This document shows positions 1-6,525 of a stretch of 16,191 nt of DNA, piece by piece; within the stretch, counting starts at the first letter, position 1, and each line of letters opens with the position of its first letter. Made by a program: the position numbers and the translations under genes. Below the pieces are notes generated by a model that worked only from the letters and a program-made list of their open reading frames with translations, had not been told where the DNA came from and did not search any database. Source of the DNA: a bacterium (GTDB lineage: Bacteria; Thermosulfidibacterota; Thermosulfidibacteria; Thermosulfidibacterales; JALWSI01); contig JALWSI010000168.1 in assembly GCA_027080315.1 (NCBI GenBank), positions 1 through 16,191 of the forward strand, written 5' to 3'.

Positions 1-455
1 CCATAATTTAGGTCTATGTAATCTAAAATAGCCGTATGGATCGCTCCCTTGATAGAGCTACCCGGCACGATTAACCCCAAGGTTAGTGGGTTTTTGAGAG
101 CAGGATCGAGAAGCATGCGGTTTTCCGGTTTTTTGCCAAGCACTACGCTCTTGTAGGTTTTAAAAATCCCCCTGTCTTTTACAGGAGCAGCCACCAATGC
201 ATAAGGCTCTGGGTCCTCTATGCGCTCATACAGAAACTTTCGCAGGTCAGCAAAGTTGTGGCTGGCGAAATACGCCGTCACATCCGCCAACGGCTGGCTT
301 TCAAGCCAAAGTGCAATATCTATGAAGTAGAGAAACAGCTCACCATTACTCTTCTCTTTAATAACATACCCAAAAGGGTCAAGGTCTTGACCAGAGCCGA
401 TATGGACAGGGCTCAAAACCTCTAATTTAACCGGAATATAATCTTTAGAGTTCAT
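1..455 (-). CDS. csm5: Csm5, type III-A CRISPR RAMP protein (partial, C-terminus beyond the left edge)
   Basis: This is the N-terminal 151 residues of Csm5, a RAMP-fold subunit at the head end of the Csm interference complex that contacts the 3' part of the crRNA. I translated it from the reverse complement. It opens with a RAMP first strand and His-Gly motif (LSPVHIGSG, residues 14-22) and reaches the conserved VPGSSIKGA motif (residues 130-138) before leaving the window. The ATG overlaps the csm4 stop (TAATG) and is preceded by GGGAGGTG, so the start is well supported and translation is probably coupled to csm4. Its place after csm4 is the standard III-A order. The reading frame is open throughout. 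It could be confused with another RAMP, but motif and position both favour Csm5. Confidence 0.9.
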   Translation of the reverse strand, partial: MNSKDYIPVKLEVLSPVHIGSGQDLDPFGYVIKEKSNGELFLYFIDIALWLESQPLADVTAYFASHNFADLRKFLYERIEDPEPYALVAAPVKDRGIFKTYKSVVLGKKPENRMLLDPALKNPLTLGLIVPGSSIKGAIHTAILDYIDLNY

Positions 456-1438
456 TACACCTCCCAGCAAAACGGAACCATAAGGGGAAGGGTGCATTGG
501 ATGATGTCTTTATTGCTGTGGATGTTTCTCAAGACGCAGGTGCCCAGGTCAATCTCGCGCTTTTTGAAAACAGCCCCCTCTTTGAAAGCGAGGAACGGTT
601 TTTTGAAAGGATTGGTTTCTCCAAACCCATTCCAGACCTTGCCGTATTTGGTCATGAGGGCGTAGGTACCGTCCCATGCCCTCATCTCCGTCGTGGAAAA
701 GACGGATAGGTTTAACAGGTAGTTCCCCTCTGGATTCTCTATGTCATACGGATCAAAGTTCGTGTCCCGGACAATTTCAAACATCCCTCTCCCCACGGAA
801 CGATCCCGTCCGTATCCTTCTTTTTCCATCTGTTCCATCAGACTTTCAAAGGTTTCCAGGAAATCGGGACGGACCTTGGCATACAGGTCAAACCTGAAGG
901 CGTCATCAAAGAAGGTTTCTGCGGTAAAGAATAGGCCCCCCTCCTCCGCCACACGCCCCGTCGTTCGGTCAATCACGTTGTGCGGGGTTTCAGTCTTTTT
1001 ACCTGAATGGGCATCCTGCCTGTCTGCAAGTTCCAGGAAAAGGGACTCGAGGTCAAAACCATCCTTCAGCTTTTTCCACGTCTCTATGGGAATATAGGAG
1101 TTTTTCTTGAATTTCTTTAGCTTTTTCAGGACGTTGAAAAGCGCCGTTTTGCTGTAAACCTTCTCTCCAAAAAGCTTCGGATCCTTCTGAAGGCGCTCAC
1201 GGAGAGATTTTCTCCCGAACCAAGGTACAGCCGGAAAGGGCAAGAGCCCCTCAGGAAAGGCGGAACTTAGTATAAAAGGCGGGTTTCCCTCAACAAACTG
1301 GGCTATGAGATTTTCAAGTGCATCTTCACCCTCCAGTTCCCCGGCGAAACAGAGCAGGTGCCCCGCGAGTGTATCACTTTGTAAAGCAGAGCCCAAAGGG
1401 GATGTGGGTATGAGCTTGTATCTTAAAAACTTCATCAT
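455..1438 (-). CDS. csm4: Csm4, crRNA 5'-tag binding RAMP subunit of type III-A complex
   Basis: Csm4 is the RAMP subunit that caps the Csm complex at the crRNA 5' handle and contacts Cas10. The 327-residue product is typical for the family. Visible signatures are the early SDTLAGHLL segment (residues 21-29, compare the family's SDTLxG), the Gly-rich loop GYGRDRSVGRG (about 208-218), and a conserved-looking C-terminus ending in LPLMVPFCWEV. The start overlaps the csm3 stop as ATGA. A second ATG follows immediately, so initiation could be at 1438 or 1435. No separate Shine-Dalgarno is obvious, so translation is probably coupled to csm3. The next gene, csm5, overlaps this stop by one base. Confidence 0.92.
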   Translation of the reverse strand: MMKFLRYKLIPTSPLGSALQSDTLAGHLLCFAGELEGEDALENLIAQFVEGNPPFILSSAFPEGLLPFPAVPWFGRKSLRERLQKDPKLFGEKVYSKTALFNVLKKLKKFKKNSYIPIETWKKLKDGFDLESLFLELADRQDAHSGKKTETPHNVIDRTTGRVAEEGGLFFTAETFFDDAFRFDLYAKVRPDFLETFESLMEQMEKEGYGRDRSVGRGMFEIVRDTNFDPYDIENPEGNYLLNLSVFSTTEMRAWDGTYALMTKYGKVWNGFGETNPFKKPFLAFKEGAVFKKREIDLGTCVLRNIHSNKDIIQCTLPLMVPFCWEV

Positions 1439-2100
1439 TGGTTAAAGATATTATCAGGGATATCCCACGGCTCTCCATCCAGCGTGACGTCCTCAAACTT
1501 TACCTGACCCGATCCCCGAGAACTTTGACCACCTAAAGCATCAAGCTCAATGAGCCGCATTCCTTTTTGGAGATAAGTAAGGAAGTCCTCCTTATCCCCC
1601 TCAAAAACCTTAAAAGAAAAGCTGAACTCAAACTCTACCCCCGCAGGCACCCTCTCAAGGGGGCGAGGATGCTCAGCCGTTCCAGTAATGCGATTTATGG
1701 TATTCTCATATTTCTCCTCCATAGGAAGATCTCCACTATCAAATTTTTCCTTCCAAGTCTCTGTCATATAAGCATCTCTCACCACAAGGCGCGTGGGACC
1801 AAGGTTCTCCGCTCTATTATCTCCAGCTGCTCCAAAAATGGTGCACACAGGGCAACCTATTTGTCCGCAAGAACAAGGTTTGCCATTACTCACTTTCTCT
1901 GGGAAGTAAGCCAGCTCAATGAGAGAACGCATCTTACCTTTGATGGACGAGCCGGGTATATAGGGCTCACCCGTGACGGGATGTTTTACAATAGGTTGAT
2001 CAAGGCCACCTATCTCAATGGTGTCTTTTGAAGCCCCAATATGAAGCCCAGTTAGTAACCTTATCGTTCCTTTTATGGTTCTAATCTTCTCCAATCTCAT
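1435..2100 (-). CDS. csm3: Csm3, backbone RAMP and target-RNA nuclease of type III-A complex
   Basis: Csm3 forms the filament backbone of the Csm complex and cuts bound target RNA at 6-nt intervals. The 221-residue protein shows the family start GTIRLLTGLHIGAS (residues 11-24), the catalytic loop GGLDQP with Asp34 (equivalent to the Asp32/33 position in studied Csm3 proteins), the YIPGSSIKGKMR motif (47-57), and the Gly-rich GGQSSRGSGQV loop near the C-terminus. A Cys group CSCGQIGCPVC (Cys76, 78, 83, 86) precedes IFG and looks like a zinc site. The start is preceded by AAGGAGAG. It lies 14 nt after csm2 and overlaps csm4 by four bases. With Asp34 present, target RNA cleavage should be intact. 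Confidence 0.95.
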   Translation of the reverse strand: MRLEKIRTIKGTIRLLTGLHIGASKDTIEIGGLDQPIVKHPVTGEPYIPGSSIKGKMRSLIELAYFPEKVSNGKPCSCGQIGCPVCTIFGAAGDNRAENLGPTRLVVRDAYMTETWKEKFDSGDLPMEEKYENTINRITGTAEHPRPLERVPAGVEFEFSFSFKVFEGDKEDFLTYLQKGMRLIELDALGGQSSRGSGQVKFEDVTLDGEPWDIPDNIFNQ

Positions 2101-2114
2101 GGTGTCTCTCCTTA

Positions 2115-2504
2115 TCAGTTATTCTTCATCCCCAATCCGTAACAGAACCCCACCACAGCCTCGAAAAGGAGAATGAACGCATCAAAATCCCTCTCCTCAT
2201 TTATGGCATCAATGTGTTCCCACAAAAAATCTTTGAACCGAGTAGGGATTTTTTGATTCTCAGGGTTCGCAGAATAGGCAGCTTTAGACTTTACCATTTT
2301 TATTAACGGCAGGGTCTTTTCAAACCCTTTCTTATCCACTTTCACTTTCTTCTCCAATGCCTTGAATTCGTTGTAAAACTTCCGGAGTTGATTAGCAGTA
2401 AGTTTCTTCTTTTCCTCTTTCACAAAAAGTCTGGCCCACTTTTCCGCCTCTTTATCCAAGAGGTCTCTCTTTATGTTTCCCTTTTCGTCATAAAAGCGGC
2501 TCAT
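2115..2504 (-). CDS. csm2: Csm2, small subunit of type III-A complex
   Basis: Csm2 is the small all-helical subunit that lines the inner filament of the Csm complex and binds the crRNA-target duplex. The 129-residue product matches the family in size and in its most conserved segments: LTANQLRKFYNEFKALE (about residues 35-51) and LPLIKMVKSKAAYSA (about 65-79). It is highly charged and lysine-rich. The ATG is preceded by AAGGAGGGAG. It sits 14 nt downstream of the cas10 stop and 14 nt upstream of csm3, so it is certainly part of the same transcript. Confidence 0.93.
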   Translation of the reverse strand: MSRFYDEKGNIKRDLLDKEAEKWARLFVKEEKKKLTANQLRKFYNEFKALEKKVKVDKKGFEKTLPLIKMVKSKAAYSANPENQKIPTRFKDFLWEHIDAINEERDFDAFILLFEAVVGFCYGLGMKNN

Positions 2505-2518
2505 AGAACTCCCTCCTT

Positions 2519-4966
2519 CTACTTTCTGTTACGATACAAGGCGTATGAGGCGGGAAACTCCAGATACGACATCCAGAATTCGTCCCCCGCCATCTCTTCA
2601 AAGGTTTTCCTCTCCAGGTGTTCTTGCATGTTCCGTGCTATGTCGTACCTCATGAGAGACTTGTAGAGTCCCGCCCGGAGCTTGCTTTCTTTGTTGCTCA
2701 CAAAATCCCGGTACATGCGGGCATACCTTAGCAACCTGTTCACAAAACCAATGGGGACCTTATCGTCTCCTGACTCATTGACAAGGTTATCCAACCACTT
2801 TCCCTTCTCAAGGAGCTGTGGATAAACGTCCCAGCCAGCGGTCACGCCGAGAAAGGTGAAGGCATTTTTGGCTCCCTTCTCAAAACCTTTGGCTCTGTCC
2901 AACTGCTCCTCCACCACCTCTGCGAGGGAACGAACAGGATAGCGGTGTTTGGCAAGAGCGATTCCTGCAGACAGATGAATATCAAGATTACCCCCCACGT
3001 ATCTCCTGAACTCCGCTGTTAGCTCCTGGGCAAAATCAAGAACATCTACCCATGGCCCAATAAGAAACAGATCATCCCCACCAGCAAAGATCAGATACAG
3101 GTCGGGGTATTTCTTTTCTATAAAGCCAACAAGGTAATCTGAGAAAAAGTGGTTAAGCATTCGGCTCAACGACGCCAGACGAGATATAGTTAACGCTGAC
3201 GGTTCTTTTTTGTCTCTGCCCAAAAGCCCTATGGAAAATATAAGCCCCAGGTTGTCCACATCGGCTTTAAAAGCGGCAAGAAAATCCTTTCCCTCAAAGC
3301 CATCTTCACTTTGCCGTTGAGCTTTTTGGGCAATCATGGAAAAGGTTTTTGGCATACCCTCTACGATCTCACCTCCATTTTCCTCCATCAAGGCTTCGTA
3401 GAGTTTAGGATCCAACCGCCAGCGATTGATGTCCTCGGAAGTCACCTTTGGAATGTAGCCAGCAACGGCGTGATGGTAAAATCTGTCATACCCCCTTAAA
3501 TTAACAATCTCAAGAAAATCCCCTTCTGGTGGACGATCATGGAAACTCATTGAAATATCGCCAAAAAGAGGAACAGACCCTTCACCTGCTCGCCCTTTTT
3601 CAAATGTTATGTATTTGAAGTTATCGTTGGGAAGTCGCTTACCAACCACATTGATTTGAAGGTCACACTCTTCACATAACCTGAGCCCATCCATCTCTCG
3701 GTTTGCCGCATTGCGCTTGCAAACCACGCAGTTGCCTTCTTGGTACTCATTGTAATTTAACTGGAAGATGGGAGAGAAGCTTTCTTTTTTCATAAGGCCA
3801 TGGAACTTTTTCAATTTCTGAGCATCAAGTTGGTCAATGAGATCTTCGTAAACTTCAGGAAATCTTTCTAACGTCAGGTCTTGCTGTGTCAACGTGAAAT
3901 CCCTTAAACAATTCAGGGAGAGTTCGCCCTTGAACTGCCGGTGAAAGAACTTTTGGATTTCCCCGTCTATCTCGTACAGCGTTTGGCGGGTTTTCTTTGT
4001 GTTGGGAAGTAAAAGAAAGAACTTTCCACCAGCATCCATGATCTTAGCCACGGGGTAGAGCCCCAACCGATTCAGGATTTCAATAATCACAGAGCGGGTC
4101 AGCATCTGCAGGTAAAAGGATCGCGCCCGGAAGAGTTTTGCAACTCCTTTGCTATGCGACTTCTCCACGCCCAAAATGTAACTTTGAATCCCGGAGAGGT
4201 CACCTGCGAAGAGAATAAACTTCTTTTCCCTGTCATTTATGTCGGGCAATCCACCCTCTTCACTGTGGTAGGCATACAAAGCCTGAGCAATGGCAGCGGT
4301 TCCCCACAAGTGATCAAATAGAGAAACATCGGGTACAGCCTTGTAGCTTGAGGAGGGAATACACCAGGTGTAATTTTCGAGGATGGAGGACAAACTTCCC
4401 AAGTAATGATTAAATGTCTCATTCCTATCTATTTTCGCCACCTCGTAGCGAAAGGATTCATAGAATGTGGGATAATCCTCTTCTATCTCTTTCCACGACA
4501 CAGGAAAGGGGTCTTCCTCCAATTTTCTCAACTGGTAAGATAGCTCTTCACCCTTTTTATCATCGGAAGTAAGGGACACCTCCGAAAAGATGGGCTTCAA
4601 CGGAGTTTTTCTGAAGCTACCCTCTCCTGATTCAGTACCCATCCTCTCTAACCCCGAGGCAAGCCAATCTGCAACGGCAATAGAGAGGGATTCCAAAGTA
4701 TCATCTGGGAGATGATGTGAGGAGGCGATCTTTGCCAGAACAGATCTATATGCTTGAAGTTCCTTTGGCAAAGGAAGATCATACTCTATGAAATAATCCG
4801 TATAAAGCACATGCAGGTACCCAGGTTTTCCTGTTGCTTTATTTGTAGGACAGTAGGTTGATATCATCTCTTCAGAATGTGGTGCTCTGGCTCTCTGTCC
4901 AAACTTACCAATATCGTGGAGTAACGCCCCTAAGACCACTTTTTCAAGAATGCCACCACACGCCAC
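2519..4966 (-). CDS. cas10: Cas10/Csm1, type III-A CRISPR large subunit (HD nuclease plus GGDD cyclase)
   Basis: Cas10 is the signature subunit of type III systems. On target RNA binding its HD domain cuts single-stranded DNA and its Palm domain makes cyclic oligoadenylate second messengers. The 815-residue protein has the HD motif LLHDIGK (His17, Asp18), a possible second metal-site His pair at 84-85, the first palm region from about 250, and a zinc finger with Cys413/416/431/434. The catalytic palm has KADVDNLG (567-574) and an intact GGDD (629-632), followed by the helical C-terminal domain. Both catalytic centres look active. The start is a GTG at 4966 behind a GAGGGGG stretch. An overlapping ATG frame upstream (4944-5015) is discussed under findings. 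A cyclic-oligoadenylate effector such as Csm6 would be expected nearby but is not in the window. Confidence 0.96.
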   Translation of the reverse strand: MACGGILEKVVLGALLHDIGKFGQRARAPHSEEMISTYCPTNKATGKPGYLHVLYTDYFIEYDLPLPKELQAYRSVLAKIASSHHLPDDTLESLSIAVADWLASGLERMGTESGEGSFRKTPLKPIFSEVSLTSDDKKGEELSYQLRKLEEDPFPVSWKEIEEDYPTFYESFRYEVAKIDRNETFNHYLGSLSSILENYTWCIPSSSYKAVPDVSLFDHLWGTAAIAQALYAYHSEEGGLPDINDREKKFILFAGDLSGIQSYILGVEKSHSKGVAKLFRARSFYLQMLTRSVIIEILNRLGLYPVAKIMDAGGKFFLLLPNTKKTRQTLYEIDGEIQKFFHRQFKGELSLNCLRDFTLTQQDLTLERFPEVYEDLIDQLDAQKLKKFHGLMKKESFSPIFQLNYNEYQEGNCVVCKRNAANREMDGLRLCEECDLQINVVGKRLPNDNFKYITFEKGRAGEGSVPLFGDISMSFHDRPPEGDFLEIVNLRGYDRFYHHAVAGYIPKVTSEDINRWRLDPKLYEALMEENGGEIVEGMPKTFSMIAQKAQRQSEDGFEGKDFLAAFKADVDNLGLIFSIGLLGRDKKEPSALTISRLASLSRMLNHFFSDYLVGFIEKKYPDLYLIFAGGDDLFLIGPWVDVLDFAQELTAEFRRYVGGNLDIHLSAGIALAKHRYPVRSLAEVVEEQLDRAKGFEKGAKNAFTFLGVTAGWDVYPQLLEKGKWLDNLVNESGDDKVPIGFVNRLLRYARMYRDFVSNKESKLRAGLYKSLMRYDIARNMQEHLERKTFEEMAGDEFWMSYLEFPASYALYRNRK

Positions 4967-5103
4967 AACACATCCCCCTCTCTAAAACTTCTTTTAACAC
5001 TTCCACTTGCTCCATAACACATAAGCAAGCCTATCACAACACCCCTTTTGTGTCACATTAGATACATACGAAACACGATGGCGAGCTACTTACAGAACAG
5101 TAG
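4967..5103. other. Leader region of the csm operon, no gene seen
   Basis: This non-repetitive AT-rich stretch separates cas10 from the repeat array. On the minus strand it must carry any csm promoter, but only weak matches are visible (for example TTGTGA, 17 nt, TATGGA), so I do not call one. The minus strand also holds a 23-codon frame (5015 to 4944) that overlaps the cas10 start out of frame. I see no terminator hairpin, tRNA or CRISPR repeat here. Confidence 0.5.
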
Positions 5104-5319
5104 GCGCAAAGCGTAAGGCCGTAAAGAGTGAAGAGTTAAGCGGGAGGAGTAAGAAGAGCAGGACTGAGGGACTGAGCGTAAAGCGTGAAGTGTAAGGAGT
5201 AAGAAGTCAGGGATCAGAGGTCAGTAATCAGAAGTCAGAGGTCAGTAGTCAGAAGTCAGTAGATTCTTAAAACTTAAAACTTGCAACTTAAAAGTTATAA
5301 GCAACTTAACCCTTCACAA
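5104..5319. repeat. Period-7 degenerate tandem repeat block with three word families
   Basis: Read on the plus strand, this stretch divides into heptamers almost without interruption. From 5104 the words are of the GCGTAAG type (GCGCAAA, GCGTAAG, GAGTGAA, GAGTTAA, GAGTAAG). From 5204 to 5259 there are eight unbroken AAGTCAG-type words (AAGTCAG, GGATCAG, AGGTCAG, TAATCAG, AAGTCAG, AGGTCAG, TAGTCAG, AAGTCAG). From 5267 they are TTAAAAC-type words (TTAAAAC twice, TTGCAAC, TTAAAAG, TTATAAG). A few one-base slips and short spacers (about 5118, 5161, 5260-5266, 5302-5305) break the phase. No long open frame crosses it and no spacer-repeat alternation exists, so it is not a CRISPR array. It resembles in style the heptanucleotide short tandemly repeated repetitive sequences known from cyanobacteria, though the words differ. 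Confidence 0.85.
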
Positions 5320-5456
5320 AACCCAATAAACGCAACCAACTCAAGAAACGCAATAACGCAATAAGCCCAACAAACCCAATAGACGAGATAGACCAGATGG
5401 ACCAGACAAACCAGACAGACCAAACAGACCAGATAGACCAGAAAAACAAGACAGAC
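5320..5456. repeat. Period-9 degenerate tandem repeat block with two word families
   Basis: The period changes from 7 to 9 at about 5320. Plus-strand units are AACCCAATA, AACGCAACC, AACTCAAGA, AACGCAAT (one base short), AACGCAATA, AGCCCAACA and AACCCAATA up to 5381. From 5382 come GACGAGATA, GACCAGATG, GACCAGACA, AACCAGACA, GACCAAACA, GACCAGATA, GACCAGAAA and AACAAGACA, ending at 5453 directly before the stop codon of the roadblock gene at 5457. The two families share a purine-A-C start and are joined in phase. The function is unknown. Its sharp boundary at a stop codon suggests either insertion behind the gene or growth by slippage in the 3' untranslated region. Confidence 0.85.
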
Positions 5457-5819
5457 TCACACCAACTTTCTAAGCTCCGTTGATAGTTTTTTAAGCGTAA
5501 TCAGGGTTAAACCAAGTTTTGCTTCCTCTTTCATAAGGGCAAGCAGCACCGCATCTTCACCCACGCTCATGAGAATGGCATCTCCCTTCTCTGCCCTGAT
5601 CAGCACCTGTTCCAAGTTTCCCTTCTCAAGTTCTACAGCTGCCCGTTCTCCTAAGGACAACAGAGCAGCTCCCACTGCCGCCACTCTGTCTTCTTCCATC
5701 TCTTCTGGCAAAAGAGTCTCTATGGGCAAACCGTCAATACTCACTAAAGCCAAAGCCTCAACACCGGGATCAGAGGCCACCGCCTTCTTCAAGGCCTTCA
5801 TTATCTTGCTATCTGCCAT
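5457..5819 (-). CDS. Roadblock/LC7 (MglB-like) domain protein
   Basis: This is a 120-residue single-domain protein of the Roadblock/LC7 superfamily, whose bacterial members (MglB and relatives) usually regulate small Ras-like GTPases such as MglA or act as dimeric scaffolds. The evidence is the fold pattern: an N-terminal helix (residues 1-17), the strand-turn segment GVEALALVSIDGLPIETL (about 19-36), a small-residue helix VAAVGAALLSLGERAAVEL (about 46-64), then VLIRAEKGDAILMSVGEDAVLLALM (about 71-95) and a C-terminal helix. No signal peptide or membrane segment is seen. The ATG is preceded by AGGAGGTG and lies 24 nt after the peroxiredoxin, so the two are probably co-transcribed. No GTPase partner is encoded nearby. 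Its exact role cannot be read from sequence. Confidence 0.8.
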   Translation of the reverse strand: MADSKIMKALKKAVASDPGVEALALVSIDGLPIETLLPEEMEEDRVAAVGAALLSLGERAAVELEKGNLEQVLIRAEKGDAILMSVGEDAVLLALMKEEAKLGLTLITLKKLSTELRKLV

Positions 5820-5843
5820 ATCTTCACCTCCTGAGGTATGTGC

Positions 5844-6335
5844 TTAGCCACCCAATTTCTCAAGCTCTTGCAGCACCTTATCAACGTGTCCTTTGGCCCT
5901 GACGTTTCTCCACCGTTTCAGAATGGTGCCATCAGGACCTATGACAAAGGTGGAACGAATAACCCCCATTCTCACCTTGCCGTACATCTTCTTCTCGCCA
6001 AAGGCCCCGTAGGTCTCCAACACCTTCTTCTCTGGATCGCTCAAAAGATAAAAGTTCAGCCCGTGTTTCTCTTTGAATTTGGCATGGCTTTTAAGGCTAT
6101 CTGGACTCACCCCCAAGACCACGGCTTTATCGCCTATGCGGTTCATGCTGTCGCGAAAGTCACAGGCCTCAGTGGTGCATCCCGGGGTGTTGTCCTTGGG
6201 ATAAAAGTACAGCACCACCATCTTACCCTGACCCAAAAACTGAGAAAGGCTAACCTCTACCTCTTCACCCTCAGGTGAAAGGGCTGGCAGGGTAAAGTCT
6301 GGAGCCTTGCTTCCCTCTTCAGGAATCCCGCTCAT
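5844..6335 (-). CDS. bcp: Peroxiredoxin of the Bcp/PrxQ family
   Basis: This is a thiol peroxidase that reduces hydrogen peroxide and organic hydroperoxides, normally recharged by thioredoxin. The 163-residue protein shows the thioredoxin-fold start APDFTLPAL (residues 11-19), then VVLYFYPKDNTPGCTTEACDFRD (about 40-62), with peroxidatic Cys53 and resolving Cys58 in the CX4C spacing typical of Bcp/PrxQ. The conserved Arg and RSTFVIGPDG region follows near residues 125-135. No signal peptide is seen, so it should be cytoplasmic. The ATG follows TAGGAGGA at a good distance. It leads a short minus-strand operon with the roadblock gene and is divergent from hcp across a region of about 190 nt, which suggests shared oxidative or nitrosative stress control. 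Confidence 0.95.
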   Translation of the reverse strand: MSGIPEEGSKAPDFTLPALSPEGEEVEVSLSQFLGQGKMVVLYFYPKDNTPGCTTEACDFRDSMNRIGDKAVVLGVSPDSLKSHAKFKEKHGLNFYLLSDPEKKVLETYGAFGEKKMYGKVRMGVIRSTFVIGPDGTILKRWRNVRAKGHVDKVLQELEKLGG

Positions 6336-6446
6336 TAAACCATCCTCCTAAAATACGCCTATCAGGTGTCTTAAATACCTCTATTAGCCCGCTGGCTCAA
6401 CCCTTAAGCAAGACGAATCATATAGGGCCAAACTTTTTTCTAAGTA

Positions 6447-6462
6447 TTTGATTCACATCAAA
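6447..6462. promoter_or_regulatory. FNR/CRP-superfamily operator upstream of hcp
   Basis: TTTGATTCACATCAAA is a perfect 6-4-6 inverted repeat containing TTGAT-N4-ATCAA, the consensus half-sites and spacing of FNR boxes. Its centre (6454.5) lies about 41 nt before a transcription start inferred from the -10-like TAGATT at 6483-6488, the class II activator position. FNR-superfamily regulators, including the HcpR group, are known to control hcp genes. Which member acts here is inference. Confidence 0.75.
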
Positions 6463-6482
6463 GCCTACGTCTCCAAAGTTCT

Positions 6483-6495
6483 TAGATTGATCAAT
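6483..6495 (+). promoter_or_regulatory. Putative hcp -10 element and start region
   Basis: TAGATT (6483-6488) matches the -10 consensus at four of six bases and would start transcription near 6495, giving a leader of about 30 nt before the hcp ATG at 6526. There is no good -35 hexamer at the right place, as expected for an activator-dependent promoter using the palindrome at 6447-6462. A second palindrome, ATTGATCAAT (6486-6495), overlaps the start. Confidence 0.4.
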
Positions 6496-6525
6496 GGACC
6501 AAAAAGAGAAGCAGGAGGTGTCAAT

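Noticed and set aside
5030-5060. Hairpin from ACAC and GTGT near CACCCCTTTTGTGT
   Set aside because: Only four base pairs can form, too weak to call a terminator or operator.
5104-5456. Possible CRISPR array beside the csm operon
   Set aside because: The repeats are 7 and 9 nt, directly abutting and degenerate. There are no 25-40 nt repeats separated by unique spacers of similar length.
6448-6525. Longer N-terminus for Hcp from a TTG at 6448
   Set aside because: It would translate the FNR-type palindrome and the promoter. The ATG at 6526 has AGGAGGTG upstream and gives the family's standard MFCDQC start.
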